From the NCBI GenBank assembly GCA_013153635.1, contig JAADDZ010000003.1, positions 6,995 to 70,994 on the forward strand: a DNA stretch of 64,000 bases, given 5' to 3'. The notes beneath the pieces are model-generated. The model was given only the letters and a program-made list of their open reading frames with translations. It did not search any database and was not told the origin of the DNA. Below are positions 8,078 to 17,007 of the stretch, one piece after another (the stretch's first letter is position 1; each line of letters opens with the position of its first letter). The position numbers and the translations under genes were made by a program. Source of the DNA: Aquificota bacterium (GTDB lineage Bacteria; Aquificota; Aquificia; Aquificales; Hydrogenothermaceae).

Positions 8078-9106
8078 TTATTTAGTTTTTGTAAAATATG
8101 GTATTTGTTGAGATAAACAGTGAAAGGCTCCTTGTCCTACTAATATGCTTCTTGCATCAATGCCTATTACTAATCTATCTGGAAAGTGTTCTTTGAGAAT
8201 AGATAAGGCTGTGCTGTCTTCTTTTGTCTCAAAAACGGGAACAATTACAGCAAAGTTTGAGATATAAAAGTTTAGGTAGCTTGCTGGAAGTCTCATTTTT
8301 CCCCATGGATAGTTGTAATATATTGGGGAGGGTTGGGGTATCTTTACGATATTAAATTTTCCAAGCTGTTCTAAGAATTCTAAATTCTGTTTTAGAGTTT
8401 TGTAATTCTCGTCTTCTTTGTTTTTCGTGTATAAAACAGCTATTGTATTATCATCTAAAAATCTTGCTATATTGTCTATATGCCCATCTGTGTCGTCTCC
8501 TACTATTTCTCCTCCGGGAAGCCATAATATTTGTGTGGCTCCTGTGTATTCTTTTATAGTTTCTTCTATCTCTTTTTGAGGTTTAGTTTTGTTTCGCTTT
8601 AGGACACAACTTTTGGTTGTAAGTAGTGTACCTTTGGAGTTTATCTCTATAGCACCTCCTTCAAGGATTACAGAAGGTCTAAAGATTTTGTCTGCAAAGT
8701 ATTTTGCTAGTTTGTATCCTGCAATTTTATCTTTTTCGTGTGGGTATTTTTCTCCCCAACCGTTGAACTCCCAAACAGTTGCACCTATACTGTTTTGTTT
8801 TTTTAAAAATGTTGGTGCGTAATCTCTACACCATGCATCATTTGTTGGAAGAACATTTATTTTTATCTGTCCTTGGACACATTTTTTTTCAAGTTTCTGC
8901 TCTAGTTCGTATCTGGTTAACTGGTCATTGACATTTATATACACCTCTTCTTCTAAGGCTATGATTTTTACAAATTCTACAAATGTGTTTTTTGCGTTTT
9001 CTAACTGGTCAAAGAATGTTTCTTTGTTTTGAGGATAGGTTAATATAGTCCCCTGATGTCTATACCATTCTGGGGGCATTTTGTAACCTTGTTTTTTGGG
9101 AGTCAT
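8078..9106 (-). CDS. aguA: Agmatine deiminase (peptidylarginine-deiminase family)
   Basis: 342 residues. Family motifs run in order: MPPEWYRHQGTILTYP (N-terminus), NDAWCRDYAPTF (~108), ILEGGAIEINSKGTLLTT (~150), LWLPGGEIVGDDTDGHID (~195-212, catalytic Asp/His), and GQGAFHCLSQQIP (~325-337), which holds the nucleophile Cys. The enzyme hydrolyses agmatine to N-carbamoylputrescine and ammonia in putrescine synthesis. It is last of a tightly overlapped minus operon (acyl-CoA synthetase, thiE, aguA; 4-base overlaps). Confidence 0.9.
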   Translation of the reverse strand: MTPKKQGYKMPPEWYRHQGTILTYPQNKETFFDQLENAKNTFVEFVKIIALEEEVYINVNDQLTRYELEQKLEKKCVQGQIKINVLPTNDAWCRDYAPTFLKKQNSIGATVWEFNGWGEKYPHEKDKIAGYKLAKYFADKIFRPSVILEGGAIEINSKGTLLTTKSCVLKRNKTKPQKEIEETIKEYTGATQILWLPGGEIVGDDTDGHIDNIARFLDDNTIAVLYTKNKEDENYKTLKQNLEFLEQLGKFNIVKIPQPSPIYYNYPWGKMRLPASYLNFYISNFAVIVPVFETKEDSTALSILKEHFPDRLVIGIDARSILVGQGAFHCLSQQIPYFTKTK

Positions 9107-9750
9107 ACCTGAAATCCCATTGTTTTTCCTTTTTTTATTTTTTCATAAAGGGATTTTGTATTTTGGGTTATGTTTTTTTTATCTTTGAATATGGCTGATA
9201 CTACGGCTATATTTTTGCAACCTGTCTGCAAAACCTTATCTATATTTTGATGGTTTATACCTCCTATGGCTACTACAGGTTGTATTGAGAGAGTTAATGC
9301 TTTTTTTAAGGCTTCAAGTCCTGCAATTTTTACATCTTCTTTTGTTTTTGTAGAAAAGATACTTCCAAATCCGATGTAGTCTACGGGTAGTTTGTTTGCT
9401 TCTTTTACTTGTTTTAAGTTTTTTGTAGATAGTCCTATTATTTTGTTAGTACCTAATAATCTTCTTGCTACTTCTACTGGTATGTCTTCTTGTCCTATAT
9501 GAACTCCCGTTGCATCTACTGCTAAGGCTATATCTATTCTGTCGTTTATAATAAAGGGTATAGAGTATCTATCACATATTTTTTTTATTTTTAAAGCTTC
9601 TTCATACATATCTTTTGTTTCTTTGTTCTTTGCTCTATACTGAACAACGGTAGCTCCTCCTTTTATTGCCTGCTCTACCGCTTTTTCTATATCTTTTTTT
9701 AGTAGATGTTCGTCTGTTATTGCGTATAGAGAAAGGTCTATCTTTTTCAT
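9103..9750 (-). CDS. thiE: Thiamine-phosphate synthase
   Basis: 215 residues, a TIM barrel of the ThiE family: LYAITDEHLL at the start, VVQYRAKNKETKDMY (~35), IPFIINDRIDIALAVDATGVHIGQED (~64-90), IIGLSTKNLKQVKEA, DYIGFGSIFSTKTK (~130, the pyrophosphate-binding turn) and VVAIGGINHQNI. It joins hydroxymethylpyrimidine pyrophosphate to thiazole phosphate. It overlaps both neighbours by 4 bases. The thiazole-forming partner thiG is encoded about 11 kb away at 20915-21715. Confidence 0.93.
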   Translation of the reverse strand: MKKIDLSLYAITDEHLLKKDIEKAVEQAIKGGATVVQYRAKNKETKDMYEEALKIKKICDRYSIPFIINDRIDIALAVDATGVHIGQEDIPVEVARRLLGTNKIIGLSTKNLKQVKEANKLPVDYIGFGSIFSTKTKEDVKIAGLEALKKALTLSIQPVVAIGGINHQNIDKVLQTGCKNIAVVSAIFKDKKNITQNTKSLYEKIKKGKTMGFQV

Positions 9751-11315
9751 ATTTTTCCGTATTCTCCTTTGTTTAATTTTTCTCTAAGAACTCTTTTTAG
9801 TACTTTACCTGTGGCATTTTTGGGAAGTTCTTGTAGTATTATAAATCTTTTTGGTATTTTGTAGTTTGCTAGTTTATCTTTTAGATAGTTTTTGAATATG
9901 TTAGGGTTTAGATTTTTTGGTGCATCTTCTTTCAGCTGAATGAATGCTACCGGAATTTCTCCATGTATGTCGTCTTTTTTTCCTACTACTGCACACATAT
10001 CGATGTACTCGTGTTGATTCAGTATTTCTTCTATTTCTCTAGGATAGATGTTGATACCTTTTGAGATGATTAGGTCTTTTTTTCTATCGACTATATAGAG
10101 ATAACCTTCTTCGTCTAAATATCCTAAGTCTCCTGTTAAGAGCCAACCGTTTATAACTGTCTCTTCTGTAGCTTCTGGATTTTTATAGTATCCTTTCATT
10201 ACATTATCTCCTTTTTGGATTATCTCTCCTATCTCTCCTTGGGGAAGTTCTATAAATTCTTCATTTACTATCTTTACTTGATAGTCTGGCAAAGGTGGAC
10301 CAACTGATAACGGTTTTTGTTTTTCTAGTCTATTTACTGAAACGATAGGAGATGCTTCTGATAGCCCATACCCTTCTAAAAGGGGTACTTTTGGAAATTT
10401 TTTCTTCATTCTTTGTAAAGTAGATTCTGGTAAGGGCGCTCCTCCTGACACGAAAGCTTTTAGCTTGTTAAACCACATAAAGTACCAAGGTAAATTAGCT
10501 TTTGATAAAGCGTTGTATACTTCTGGAACTCCCATAAATACAGTAACTCTCTTTAAAAGGGTCTGTTTTAATATGTTAGAAAATGGAAGTATAGACCTAA
10601 TTACTACTATAGGTGAAGCAAAATATAGAGGCATTAGTACAGTAGCAGTAAGGGTAAATGTATGAAACATTGGTAAATATACAATAAATCTATCTTTATG
10701 AGTGATAGGTACTACTTTTTCGATATTTATTATGTTTGAAAATATATTTTTGTAGGTGAGCATTACTCCTTTTGGTTTTCCAGTAGTCCCAGAAGTATAC
10801 AGGATAACAGCGGTATCTTCTAAATCTGCCTGTGGTTCTAGATGTTTAACGTCTTTTATAGATAAACATTCCTCAAAAGGTATGTTATCTTTATCTAACT
10901 GTGTGGTTTTATCTTTCCAGATAATTTTTTCTATGGCTGTTTTATCTACTACTTCATTGATTTTTTTGTCAAATTCTGATTCTGTTATAAGTAGTTTTGC
11001 ATCACTATGGTTTAGTATATATTCGAGTTCATTTGGCTTTAAAAATGTATTGATAGGTACTGGTACTGCTCCTAGCTTCCCAATACCTAGGAAAGAGACT
11101 ATAAACTCTTTTGAGTTTTTTAACAAAATAGCTACTTTATCTCCTTTTTTTATACCTAAAAGCTCCAAGTACCTTGCGAAAGAATCTACATACTCTTTGA
11201 GCTGGAGGTTGTTTATTTTTGTATCTTCTTCAAAGATAATAGGTTTTTTCCCAAAATTTTTTGCATTTCTTTCCAAAATTTGGTAAAAGTTTTTAAAAGG
11301 ATATTTTGTATCCAT
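9747..11315 (-). CDS. AMP-forming acyl-CoA synthetase (long-chain fatty acid-CoA ligase type)
   Basis: 522 residues of the ANL superfamily. The P-loop-like signature ILYTSGTTGKPKGVMLTYKN (~172-190), YLPMFHTFTLTA (~215), EGYGLSEASPIVSVNR (~315) and LTGDLGYLDEEGYLYIVDRKKDLIISKGINIYPREIEE (~395-432) are all intact, and the C-terminal Lys in LPKNATGKVLKR is present. It adenylates a carboxylic acid and transfers it to CoA. The substrate chain length cannot be read from sequence. First gene of the minus operon with thiE and aguA. The 64-base gap to the divergent lipoprotein gene carries a TATAAT at 11355-11360 for the plus-strand gene. Confidence 0.88.
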   Translation of the reverse strand: MDTKYPFKNFYQILERNAKNFGKKPIIFEEDTKINNLQLKEYVDSFARYLELLGIKKGDKVAILLKNSKEFIVSFLGIGKLGAVPVPINTFLKPNELEYILNHSDAKLLITESEFDKKINEVVDKTAIEKIIWKDKTTQLDKDNIPFEECLSIKDVKHLEPQADLEDTAVILYTSGTTGKPKGVMLTYKNIFSNIINIEKVVPITHKDRFIVYLPMFHTFTLTATVLMPLYFASPIVVIRSILPFSNILKQTLLKRVTVFMGVPEVYNALSKANLPWYFMWFNKLKAFVSGGAPLPESTLQRMKKKFPKVPLLEGYGLSEASPIVSVNRLEKQKPLSVGPPLPDYQVKIVNEEFIELPQGEIGEIIQKGDNVMKGYYKNPEATEETVINGWLLTGDLGYLDEEGYLYIVDRKKDLIISKGINIYPREIEEILNQHEYIDMCAVVGKKDDIHGEIPVAFIQLKEDAPKNLNPNIFKNYLKDKLANYKIPKRFIILQELPKNATGKVLKRVLREKLNKGEYGKI

Positions 11316-11379
11316 TTTTACCTCATCATTTTTACTAAATTTTAAGTCTTAAAATATAATAATATAGGAGTTAAAGATA

Positions 11380-11907
11380 ATGAAAAAATTCATAGTTTTT
11401 ATAATGGTTTTTCCTTTTTTCTTTTTTTCTTGTGTAAAAAAAGAGAATCTAACCTCTTATACTGTTGAGCTTTCTCCAAACATGATAAACAGCTTTTTGG
11501 AAAAAGAGTTCCCAGTAGAAGAAAAACTTACCATAGGAAAATTGATTTTGAGAGACCCTCAAGCAGACATTCAAAAAGATAAGATATATTTAGGTACTAC
11601 AGTTGCTCTAGACCTTCCTCTAATTCAGGAGATTTCTGGAAGGGCTTATATATCAGGGAGTCTGTACTTTGACAGAGAATCTAAAGCCTTATATCTAAAA
11701 AATCCATCAATAGAGAAGCTTATTTTTAATGATAAAGATTTTTTGAGGTATATTCCTCCTAGTAGCAAGGATATTCTCTTTGATTCTATAAAGAAAATTA
11801 TATCTTCTATACCAATATACAGGTTTGAAAATAATTCGTTGTCTGAAAAGTTAATAAAAGATATTAAAGTCCAAAACGGTAAGCTTCTTGTAACCTTTGG
11901 CTTGTAA
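11380..11907 (+). CDS. Lipoprotein of the DUF1439 (YceB-like) type
   Basis: 175 residues. The signal peptide with lipobox (FPFFFFSC, Cys at residue 18) marks an envelope lipoprotein. The mature part (LSPNMINSFLEKEFPVEEKLTIGKLILRDPQADI...IYLGTTVALDLPL...GRAYISGSLYFDRESKALYLKNPSIEKL) follows the pattern of DUF1439/YceB proteins, which fold as a lipid-binding-like (TULIP/BPI-like) domain. Function of the family is not established. No co-transcribed partner is evident. A spaced GGAG ribosome site precedes the ATG. Confidence 0.7.
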   Translation: MKKFIVFIMVFPFFFFSCVKKENLTSYTVELSPNMINSFLEKEFPVEEKLTIGKLILRDPQADIQKDKIYLGTTVALDLPLIQEISGRAYISGSLYFDRESKALYLKNPSIEKLIFNDKDFLRYIPPSSKDILFDSIKKIISSIPIYRFENNSLSEKLIKDIKVQNGKLLVTFGL

Positions 11908-11991
11908 CTTATCAATTAAGTAGTATTTAGATTATTTTCGTTAAGGCTTACAATTTGCTTTGGCTTTGTTATGGATTTAAAATAAAAGGTT

Positions 11992-12978
11992 ATGTTTTCC
12001 TTTATACTAAAACGGCTTATTCAGATGATACCTTTAATTATTGGAATCACTTTTATCTCCTTTATCATTATCCAGTTAGCTCCCGGAAGTTATTTAGACC
12101 AATTGAAGATGAACCCTCAAATATCCAAAGAAACTATAAAAAAACTAGAAGAAGCCTATGGACTAGATAAACCCTTACTTGTCCAATATTTTATGTGGCT
12201 TGTAAATGCGTTAAGATTTGACCTTGGTTATTCTTTTAGTTACCATGTCCCTGTTACCCAACTAATTTGGGAGAGGATAGGAAATACTCTATTTTTGTCT
12301 ATAACATCTGCAGTAATAGCTTGGTTTTTAGCTATACCTCTAGGTATATGGGCGGCTCTTAAACCAAATTCTATAATAGATAAATTTATCCAGCTTTTTT
12401 CTTTTACTTTTATGTCTATACCAAACTTTTTCTTGGCTTTTTTACTACTGTTTGTTGCTGTTAAAACAGGTGCTTTTCCTACAGGTGGAGCTGTAAGTCC
12501 TGATTATGAACAGATGAGCTTTTGGGAAAAATTAGGTGATAGGCTATGGCATGTTTCCTTACCTGCATTTGTTTTAGGGATAAGCTCGTTAGCAGGTCTT
12601 GTAAGACTCGTGAGAAGTACGATGATAGAGTCATTAAACTCTGAATATGTCTTATTTGCAAGAGCAAAAGGTCTTCCAGAAAGAGAAGTGATATTTAAGC
12701 ATGCTTTAAAAAATGCTCTAAACCCTTTCATAACCCTTTTAGGCTTTGAAATAGCATCTTTACTGTCTGGAGCGGCTTTGATAGAAATTATTGTAAACTG
12801 GCCCGGAATGGGAATGTTAATGTTAGATGCTGTACTGTCCCAAGATTTGTATCTTGTGATGGGAGGTCTTTACATAGGAGCTATAATGCTTATTATAGGA
12901 AATCTAATAGCTGATATTCTCCTTGCAAAACTAGACCCAAGAGTAAGACAGAGGGAAATAGAAGGAGTACTAAGATGA
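11992..12978 (+). CDS. ABC transporter permease, DppB/OppB type
   Basis: 328 residues with six predicted membrane segments and the classic DppB layout: MFSFILKRLIQMIPLIIGITFISFIIIQLAPG at the N-terminus, a periplasmic region with LEEAYGLDKPLLVQYFMWL, and the EAA coupling motif (EYVLFARAKGLPEREVIFKHALKNALNPFITLLG) near residue 220. The end (GNLIADILLAKLDPRVR) is typical. It forms the inner-membrane channel for oligopeptide/nickel-type import with the DppC-like product of 13943-15004. The two genes are separated by a lipoprotein gene with 4-base overlaps on both sides. No ATPase or binding protein is in the window. Confidence 0.9.
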   Translation: MFSFILKRLIQMIPLIIGITFISFIIIQLAPGSYLDQLKMNPQISKETIKKLEEAYGLDKPLLVQYFMWLVNALRFDLGYSFSYHVPVTQLIWERIGNTLFLSITSAVIAWFLAIPLGIWAALKPNSIIDKFIQLFSFTFMSIPNFFLAFLLLFVAVKTGAFPTGGAVSPDYEQMSFWEKLGDRLWHVSLPAFVLGISSLAGLVRLVRSTMIESLNSEYVLFARAKGLPEREVIFKHALKNALNPFITLLGFEIASLLSGAALIEIIVNWPGMGMLMLDAVLSQDLYLVMGGLYIGAIMLIIGNLIADILLAKLDPRVRQREIEGVLR

Positions 12979-13946
12979 ACATACTTTTGTCTATTTTCTT
13001 CTTTTTTTTCCTTTTCTCGTGTAGCGGTGAAGATTCTAACTCTCCACAATCACAAAACTACAGAGAAATGATGAGAGATTTTGTAAAACAGATTTCAAAC
13101 TATACAAAAACCAAAAAACAAGATTTTATAATAATAACCCAAAATGGAATAGAGCTTTTGATAGAAAACAGCACAGACCAAAATATCACAAGATACGACT
13201 ACCTTGATGCTGTTGATGGTATATCTCAAGAAGGCTTATTTTATGGGTATGAGGAGTTTAATCAAGAGACACAAGAAGAAATCACCACTTATCTTTTAAG
13301 TATTCTGATACAAGCAAAAAGGAATAACAAACCAGTCCTTATAACTGACTACTGTAAAGATGTGGACAAGATTAACCTTTCTTATCAAAAAAACAAAAGA
13401 TTTGGCTTTATATCTTTTCAAGCAGATAGTCTTGAACTAGACCAAATCCCAAAATATCCAGAAAAACCTTGGGAAGAAAACTATGATAATATACAAAATC
13501 TATCAGATGGAAAGAATTATTTATATCTCCTAAACTTTCGTAAATTCTCTTCAAAGGAAGACCTTATAGACAAATTAAACTCAACAAACTACGACATTTT
13601 GATAATAGATGCTTTTTGGAGAGAGTTTGAAATGTTTTCCAAAGAGGATATACAAAATCTCAAAACCAAACAGAATGGAGGAAAGAGACTAGTAATAGCT
13701 TATCTAAGCATAGGAGAAGCTGAAAACTACAGGTATTACTGGAAAGATGAATGGAACTATCAATTACCTGACTGGATAAAAGACTACCAAGAATGGGAAG
13801 GAAACTTCCCAGTAGAGTTTTGGAACGGCACTTGGCAGGAAATAATCTATGATTACTTAGACAAGATAGTCACAGCAGGGTTTGACGGAGTTTTCTTAGA
13901 TAAAGTAGATATTTTTGAATTTTTTGAAGGGAATTATAGCCTATGA
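12975..13946 (+). CDS. Lipoprotein with TM1410/GH114-like hydrolase domain
   Basis: 323 residues. The N-terminus (MNILLSIFFFFFLFSCSGED) has a lipobox Cys at ~16. The second half (LLNFRKFSSKEDLIDKLNSTNYDILIIDAFW, then RLVIAYLSIGEAENYRYYW, FPVEFWNGTWQEIIYDYLDKIVTAGFDGVFLDKVDIFEFF) matches the TM1410 / endo-alpha-1,4-polygalactosaminidase-like (GH114) TIM barrel, with the acidic residues in SIGEAE and GVFLDKVD as expected catalytic positions. The first half may be a degenerate repeat (ENYDNIQN... is preceded by a similar DAVDG...GYEEFN region). It sits between two permease genes with translational overlap, so it may be the transporter's extracytoplasmic partner or trim a glycan before import. 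Confidence 0.65.
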   Translation: MNILLSIFFFFFLFSCSGEDSNSPQSQNYREMMRDFVKQISNYTKTKKQDFIIITQNGIELLIENSTDQNITRYDYLDAVDGISQEGLFYGYEEFNQETQEEITTYLLSILIQAKRNNKPVLITDYCKDVDKINLSYQKNKRFGFISFQADSLELDQIPKYPEKPWEENYDNIQNLSDGKNYLYLLNFRKFSSKEDLIDKLNSTNYDILIIDAFWREFEMFSKEDIQNLKTKQNGGKRLVIAYLSIGEAENYRYYWKDEWNYQLPDWIKDYQEWEGNFPVEFWNGTWQEIIYDYLDKIVTAGFDGVFLDKVDIFEFFEGNYSL

Positions 13947-15004
13947 AAGATATACTAAAATATATAAAAAAGAACAAATTAGCATATGTATCTCTTTATC
14001 TCTTAGGGATACTATACTTCCTTGCTATTTTTGCAGATTTTTTTGCACCATACCCTTATGATATACAGCATAGAGATACTCCTTATCACCCACCAACCCA
14101 GATACATTTTATTGATAAAGAGGGAAAGTTCCACCTTAGACCTTTTGTATATGGATACAAGTTAGAAGACCCTGTATTTAAAATCTACAGTATAGATTAC
14201 CAAAGAAAATATCTGATAAGATTCTTCTCAAAAGGTGAAAAACATTACATACTTGGAATTATCCCTACAGATATACATCTTTTTGGAGTTGAATATCCGG
14301 GAAAAATATTCTTATTAGGAGCAGACCATCTAGGTAGAGACATATTTTCTAGACTGCTTTATGGAGCTAGAGTGTCTCTATCCATAGGATTAGTTGGGGT
14401 TCTACTTTCATTTACTATTGGAGCTGTAGTTGGAGGAATATCTGGATACTTTGGAGGAAAAATAGATAACATCTTGATGCGAATCTCTGAAATTATCATG
14501 TCTTTTCCCGGATTTTATCTGATGCTTGCCCTAAGAGCGGTATTTCCTATAACCCTTTCTTCTGTTCAAGTATACTTTCTTATTATAGTGATTCTCTCTT
14601 TTATAGGTTGGGCAGGTCTAGCAAGAATCATAAGGGGAATGGTTCTTTCTATAAGAGAACAAGAGTTTGTTCTTGCGGCAAAAAGCTATGGAGCTTCTTC
14701 TCTAAGAATCATATTAAGACATATACTTCCTAACACCTTTTCCTATCTACTTATAGCCGCTACTTTATCAATACCAGGATACATACTCGGGGAAAGTGCC
14801 TTGAGCTTACTAGGACTTGGTATCCAAGAACCTTACGCAAGCTGGGGAAATATGCTGTCTTCAGCACGAAGTATATCAGCAATCTCTTCCTATCCATGGA
14901 TACTTGCTCCGGGAATAGCTATATTTATCACAATATTAGCGTTCAACCTCTTGGGAGATGCATTACGAGACGCTCTTGACCCAAAACTTAGAAAAATGCT
15001 TTAA
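13943..15004 (+). CDS. ABC transporter permease, DppC/OppC type
   Basis: 353 residues. After the first membrane helix (YVSLYLLGILYFLAIFADFFAPY) there is an unusually long ~90-residue extracytoplasmic insert, then GADHLGRDIFSRLLYGARVSLSIGL, the conserved DppC motif. Membrane segments and the EAA loop (EQEFVLAAKSYGASSLRIILRHILPN, ~230-255) follow, then ESALSLLGLGIQEPYASWGNML and LGDALRDALDPKLRKML at the end. It is the partner of the DppB-like permease at 11992-12978. The overlap with the preceding lipoprotein gene is 4 bases. Confidence 0.9.
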   Translation: MKDILKYIKKNKLAYVSLYLLGILYFLAIFADFFAPYPYDIQHRDTPYHPPTQIHFIDKEGKFHLRPFVYGYKLEDPVFKIYSIDYQRKYLIRFFSKGEKHYILGIIPTDIHLFGVEYPGKIFLLGADHLGRDIFSRLLYGARVSLSIGLVGVLLSFTIGAVVGGISGYFGGKIDNILMRISEIIMSFPGFYLMLALRAVFPITLSSVQVYFLIIVILSFIGWAGLARIIRGMVLSIREQEFVLAAKSYGASSLRIILRHILPNTFSYLLIAATLSIPGYILGESALSLLGLGIQEPYASWGNMLSSARSISAISSYPWILAPGIAIFITILAFNLLGDALRDALDPKLRKML

Positions 15005-15036
15005 TCAAAAGCAAAAATCTAAATGGAGAGTTGTTC

Positions 15037-15537
15037 ATGCAAGAAAAACAAGAAAAATTAGAAGCAAAAGATAACATCAGCCTGAAAGATTATTTAGCTT
15101 TTCTTGTAGCTACAGGAGGTTTTGTAGGCAAAATTCCTATAGCACCGGGAACTTTGGGAACACTAGTTGCTATCCCAATAATACTCATCTATTGGAACAA
15201 AGGAGTAATCGCCCAGTTATCTATAACAGCCGCAGTATTTTTTGTAGGTCTTTGGGCATCTATAGTTTTGGTAGAGAAATATAACGAAAAAGACCCAGAG
15301 TACATAGTAGTTGATGAAATAGCTGGATTTATGATAACTATGATAGCTATAGAACCTACTTTTGTTCATCTTGCTTTAGGATTTGTACTTTTTCGTCTAT
15401 ATGACATACTAAAACCTCCCCCAATTAAAATGTTCGAAAGATTACCATCAGGGCTTGGTGTAATGGCAGATGATATTATAGCTGGTATATACGCTTGGCT
15501 ATGTCTTCTCCTAATAATAAAAATATTCAATATATAA
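15037..15537 (+). CDS. pgpA: Phosphatidylglycerophosphatase A
   Basis: 166 residues from the ATG at 15037, chosen because GGAG at 15025-15028 is 8 bases upstream; a TTG at 15031 in the same frame is too close to that site. Motifs of PgpA are present: GTLGTLVAIPI (~41), VDEIAGFMITMIAI (~88, acidic residues) and the C-terminal FRLYDILKPPPIKMFERLPSGLGVMADDIIAGIYA, which carries the conserved KPPPI and DD. The enzyme dephosphorylates phosphatidylglycerophosphate to phosphatidylglycerol in the inner membrane. Confidence 0.92.
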   Translation: MQEKQEKLEAKDNISLKDYLAFLVATGGFVGKIPIAPGTLGTLVAIPIILIYWNKGVIAQLSITAAVFFVGLWASIVLVEKYNEKDPEYIVVDEIAGFMITMIAIEPTFVHLALGFVLFRLYDILKPPPIKMFERLPSGLGVMADDIIAGIYAWLCLLLIIKIFNI

Positions 15538-15542
15538 AACTC

Positions 15543-15571
15543 TTGAAAAATCTTGCTTTTATAAGCATAAT
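15543..15571 (+). promoter_or_regulatory. Sigma-70-type promoter of mtaD
   Basis: TTGAAA (15543-15548), a 17-base spacer and CATAAT (15566-15571). The predicted start falls at about 15578, inside the palindrome at 15571-15589, leaving a ~27-base leader. Confidence 0.55.
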
Positions 15572-15589
15572 AATCTGTAGTACAGATTA
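15571..15589. promoter_or_regulatory. 19-base perfect palindrome between promoter and start of mtaD
   Basis: TAATCTGTA-G-TACAGATTA, 9-base arms around one base. It abuts the -10 element and ends 3 bases before the GGGGG ribosome site. It could be a repressor operator over the transcription start, or a leader hairpin limiting ribosome access. The same sequence was not noticed elsewhere in the window. Confidence 0.55.
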
Positions 15590-15604
15590 GATGGGGGTTT
15601 AACA

Positions 15605-16912
15605 ATTAAAGCCGACCTTATAATAAAAGATGCTCATATTTTAACAATGGATAAAAATCTGACAGAATACAAATCAGCAGATATTATAATCAAAGACAAA
15701 AAAATCCTAGATATAGGAACCAACAAAGCTGAAAAATTTTCAGGCAAAACTATAGACGCATCAAATATGATAGCAATCCCCGGACTAATAAATGCTCATA
15801 CACATGCGGCAATGACCCTCCTTAGAGGTTATGGCAGTGATAATCCATTAAAAGTATGGTTAGAAGAATATATCTGGCCTATAGAAAATAGATTTGTAAG
15901 TTATGAGTTTGTAAAAGACGGAACAGATATTGCTTGTTATGAGATGCTTAGAAATGGAATTACCTGTTTTGTAGATATGTATTTCTATGAAGAAGCGGTA
16001 GCCCAAAGGGTAAAGCAGTCAGGTATGAGAGCTGTTTTGTGTACTGGAATCTTAGATTTCCCATCTCCCGGAGCAAAAGACTCAAAAGAGAGCTTAGAAA
16101 AAACCAAAGATTTTATAGCAAAATTTAAAACAGACGAGCAGATATATCCATGTGTAGGTCCTCACGCTCCATATACCTGTTCTCCAGAGACATTAGAAAA
16201 AGCTATGGAGATAGCTTTTGAGTTTGACACCTTGTTCCATATTCATCTATCAGAAACAGAGTTTGAAGTAGAACAGATAAAAGATAGATATGGAGCTACT
16301 CCAATAAAACATCTAGATAACATAGGTATATTAAACGACCGGATTCTAGCGGCACATGTAGTCCACCCAACAGAAGAAGAGATAAACCTGATGGCAGAAA
16401 AAGATGTAAAAGTTGCCCACTGTCCAGAAAGCAATCTAAAACTAGCTTCTGGCATATCTCCTGTTCCCCAGATGCTAAAAGAGGGAATTACTGTTAGTAT
16501 AGGCACAGATGGTACTGCTTCTAATGACGATTTAGACATTATTGGAGAAATATCCACCGCCGCAAAATTACATAAAGGTTTTTGGAAAGACCCTACTTTG
16601 CTAAATGCAAAACAAGCTCTCTTGATGGCTACAAGAGAAGGAGCAAAAGCTCTAAGATTAGAAGATAAGATAGGCTCTATAGAAAAAGATAAATATGCAG
16701 ACATCGTGCTAATAGACAAAAATACACCTCATCTTCAACCGATGTTTGACCCTTATGTCCAAATAGTGTATTCTGGAAAGGGATTAGATGTAGATACAGT
16801 TATAGTTGGGGGAAATATAGTAGTGAAAAATAAAGATGTAATAAATATAGACAAAAATTATATTTTAGATAGAGCCTCATATTGGTATAAAAAAATAACT
16901 GAAAACACTTGA
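15605..16912 (+). CDS. mtaD: 5-methylthioadenosine/S-adenosylhomocysteine deaminase, apparent ATT start
   Basis: Amidohydrolase with INAHTHAAMTLLRGYGSD (metal His pair), GPHAPYTCSPETLE, HIHLSETEFEVEQ, AAHVVHPTEEEI, VAHCPESNLKLASG and SIGTDGTASNDDLDI, the full MTA/SAH deaminase set. The family N-terminus normally reads M..DLIIKNA.ILTMD. Here the matching residues (KADLIIKDAHILTMD) precede the first ATG (15647), and that frame holds no ATG, GTG or TTG between the stop at 15578-15580 and 15647. ATT at 15605 has GGGGG at 15593-15597, 7 bases upstream, so I take ATT as start (435 residues). The enzyme deaminates MTA or SAH to the inosyl form. A promoter and palindrome lie immediately upstream. Confidence 0.85.
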   Translation: MKADLIIKDAHILTMDKNLTEYKSADIIIKDKKILDIGTNKAEKFSGKTIDASNMIAIPGLINAHTHAAMTLLRGYGSDNPLKVWLEEYIWPIENRFVSYEFVKDGTDIACYEMLRNGITCFVDMYFYEEAVAQRVKQSGMRAVLCTGILDFPSPGAKDSKESLEKTKDFIAKFKTDEQIYPCVGPHAPYTCSPETLEKAMEIAFEFDTLFHIHLSETEFEVEQIKDRYGATPIKHLDNIGILNDRILAAHVVHPTEEEINLMAEKDVKVAHCPESNLKLASGISPVPQMLKEGITVSIGTDGTASNDDLDIIGEISTAAKLHKGFWKDPTLLNAKQALLMATREGAKALRLEDKIGSIEKDKYADIVLIDKNTPHLQPMFDPYVQIVYSGKGLDVDTVIVGGNIVVKNKDVINIDKNYILDRASYWYKKITENT

Positions 16913-16936
16913 CTATAATAAGTATATTGCTATAAA
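16909..16936 (+). promoter_or_regulatory. Sigma-70-type promoter of the HU gene
   Basis: TTGACT (16909-16914), a 16-base spacer and TATAAA (16931-16936), with the -35 element overlapping the mtaD stop codon. It leaves a leader of ~65 bases with an AGGAGGG ribosome site before the ATG at 17008. Confidence 0.5.
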
Positions 16937-17007
16937 TTAAGAATATTAAGATTTAAAACGATATAAAATAAAAGCGGAAAAAATAACTACTTTAGGAGGG
17001 TTGTAAA

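Noticed and set aside
10756-11286. 176-codon plus-strand frame opposite the acyl-CoA synthetase
   Set aside because: Shadow of the conserved ANL coding strand; no recognisable domain.
16243-16719. 158-codon minus-strand frame opposite mtaD
   Set aside because: Antisense to conserved amidohydrolase motifs; no start signal and no protein family pattern.
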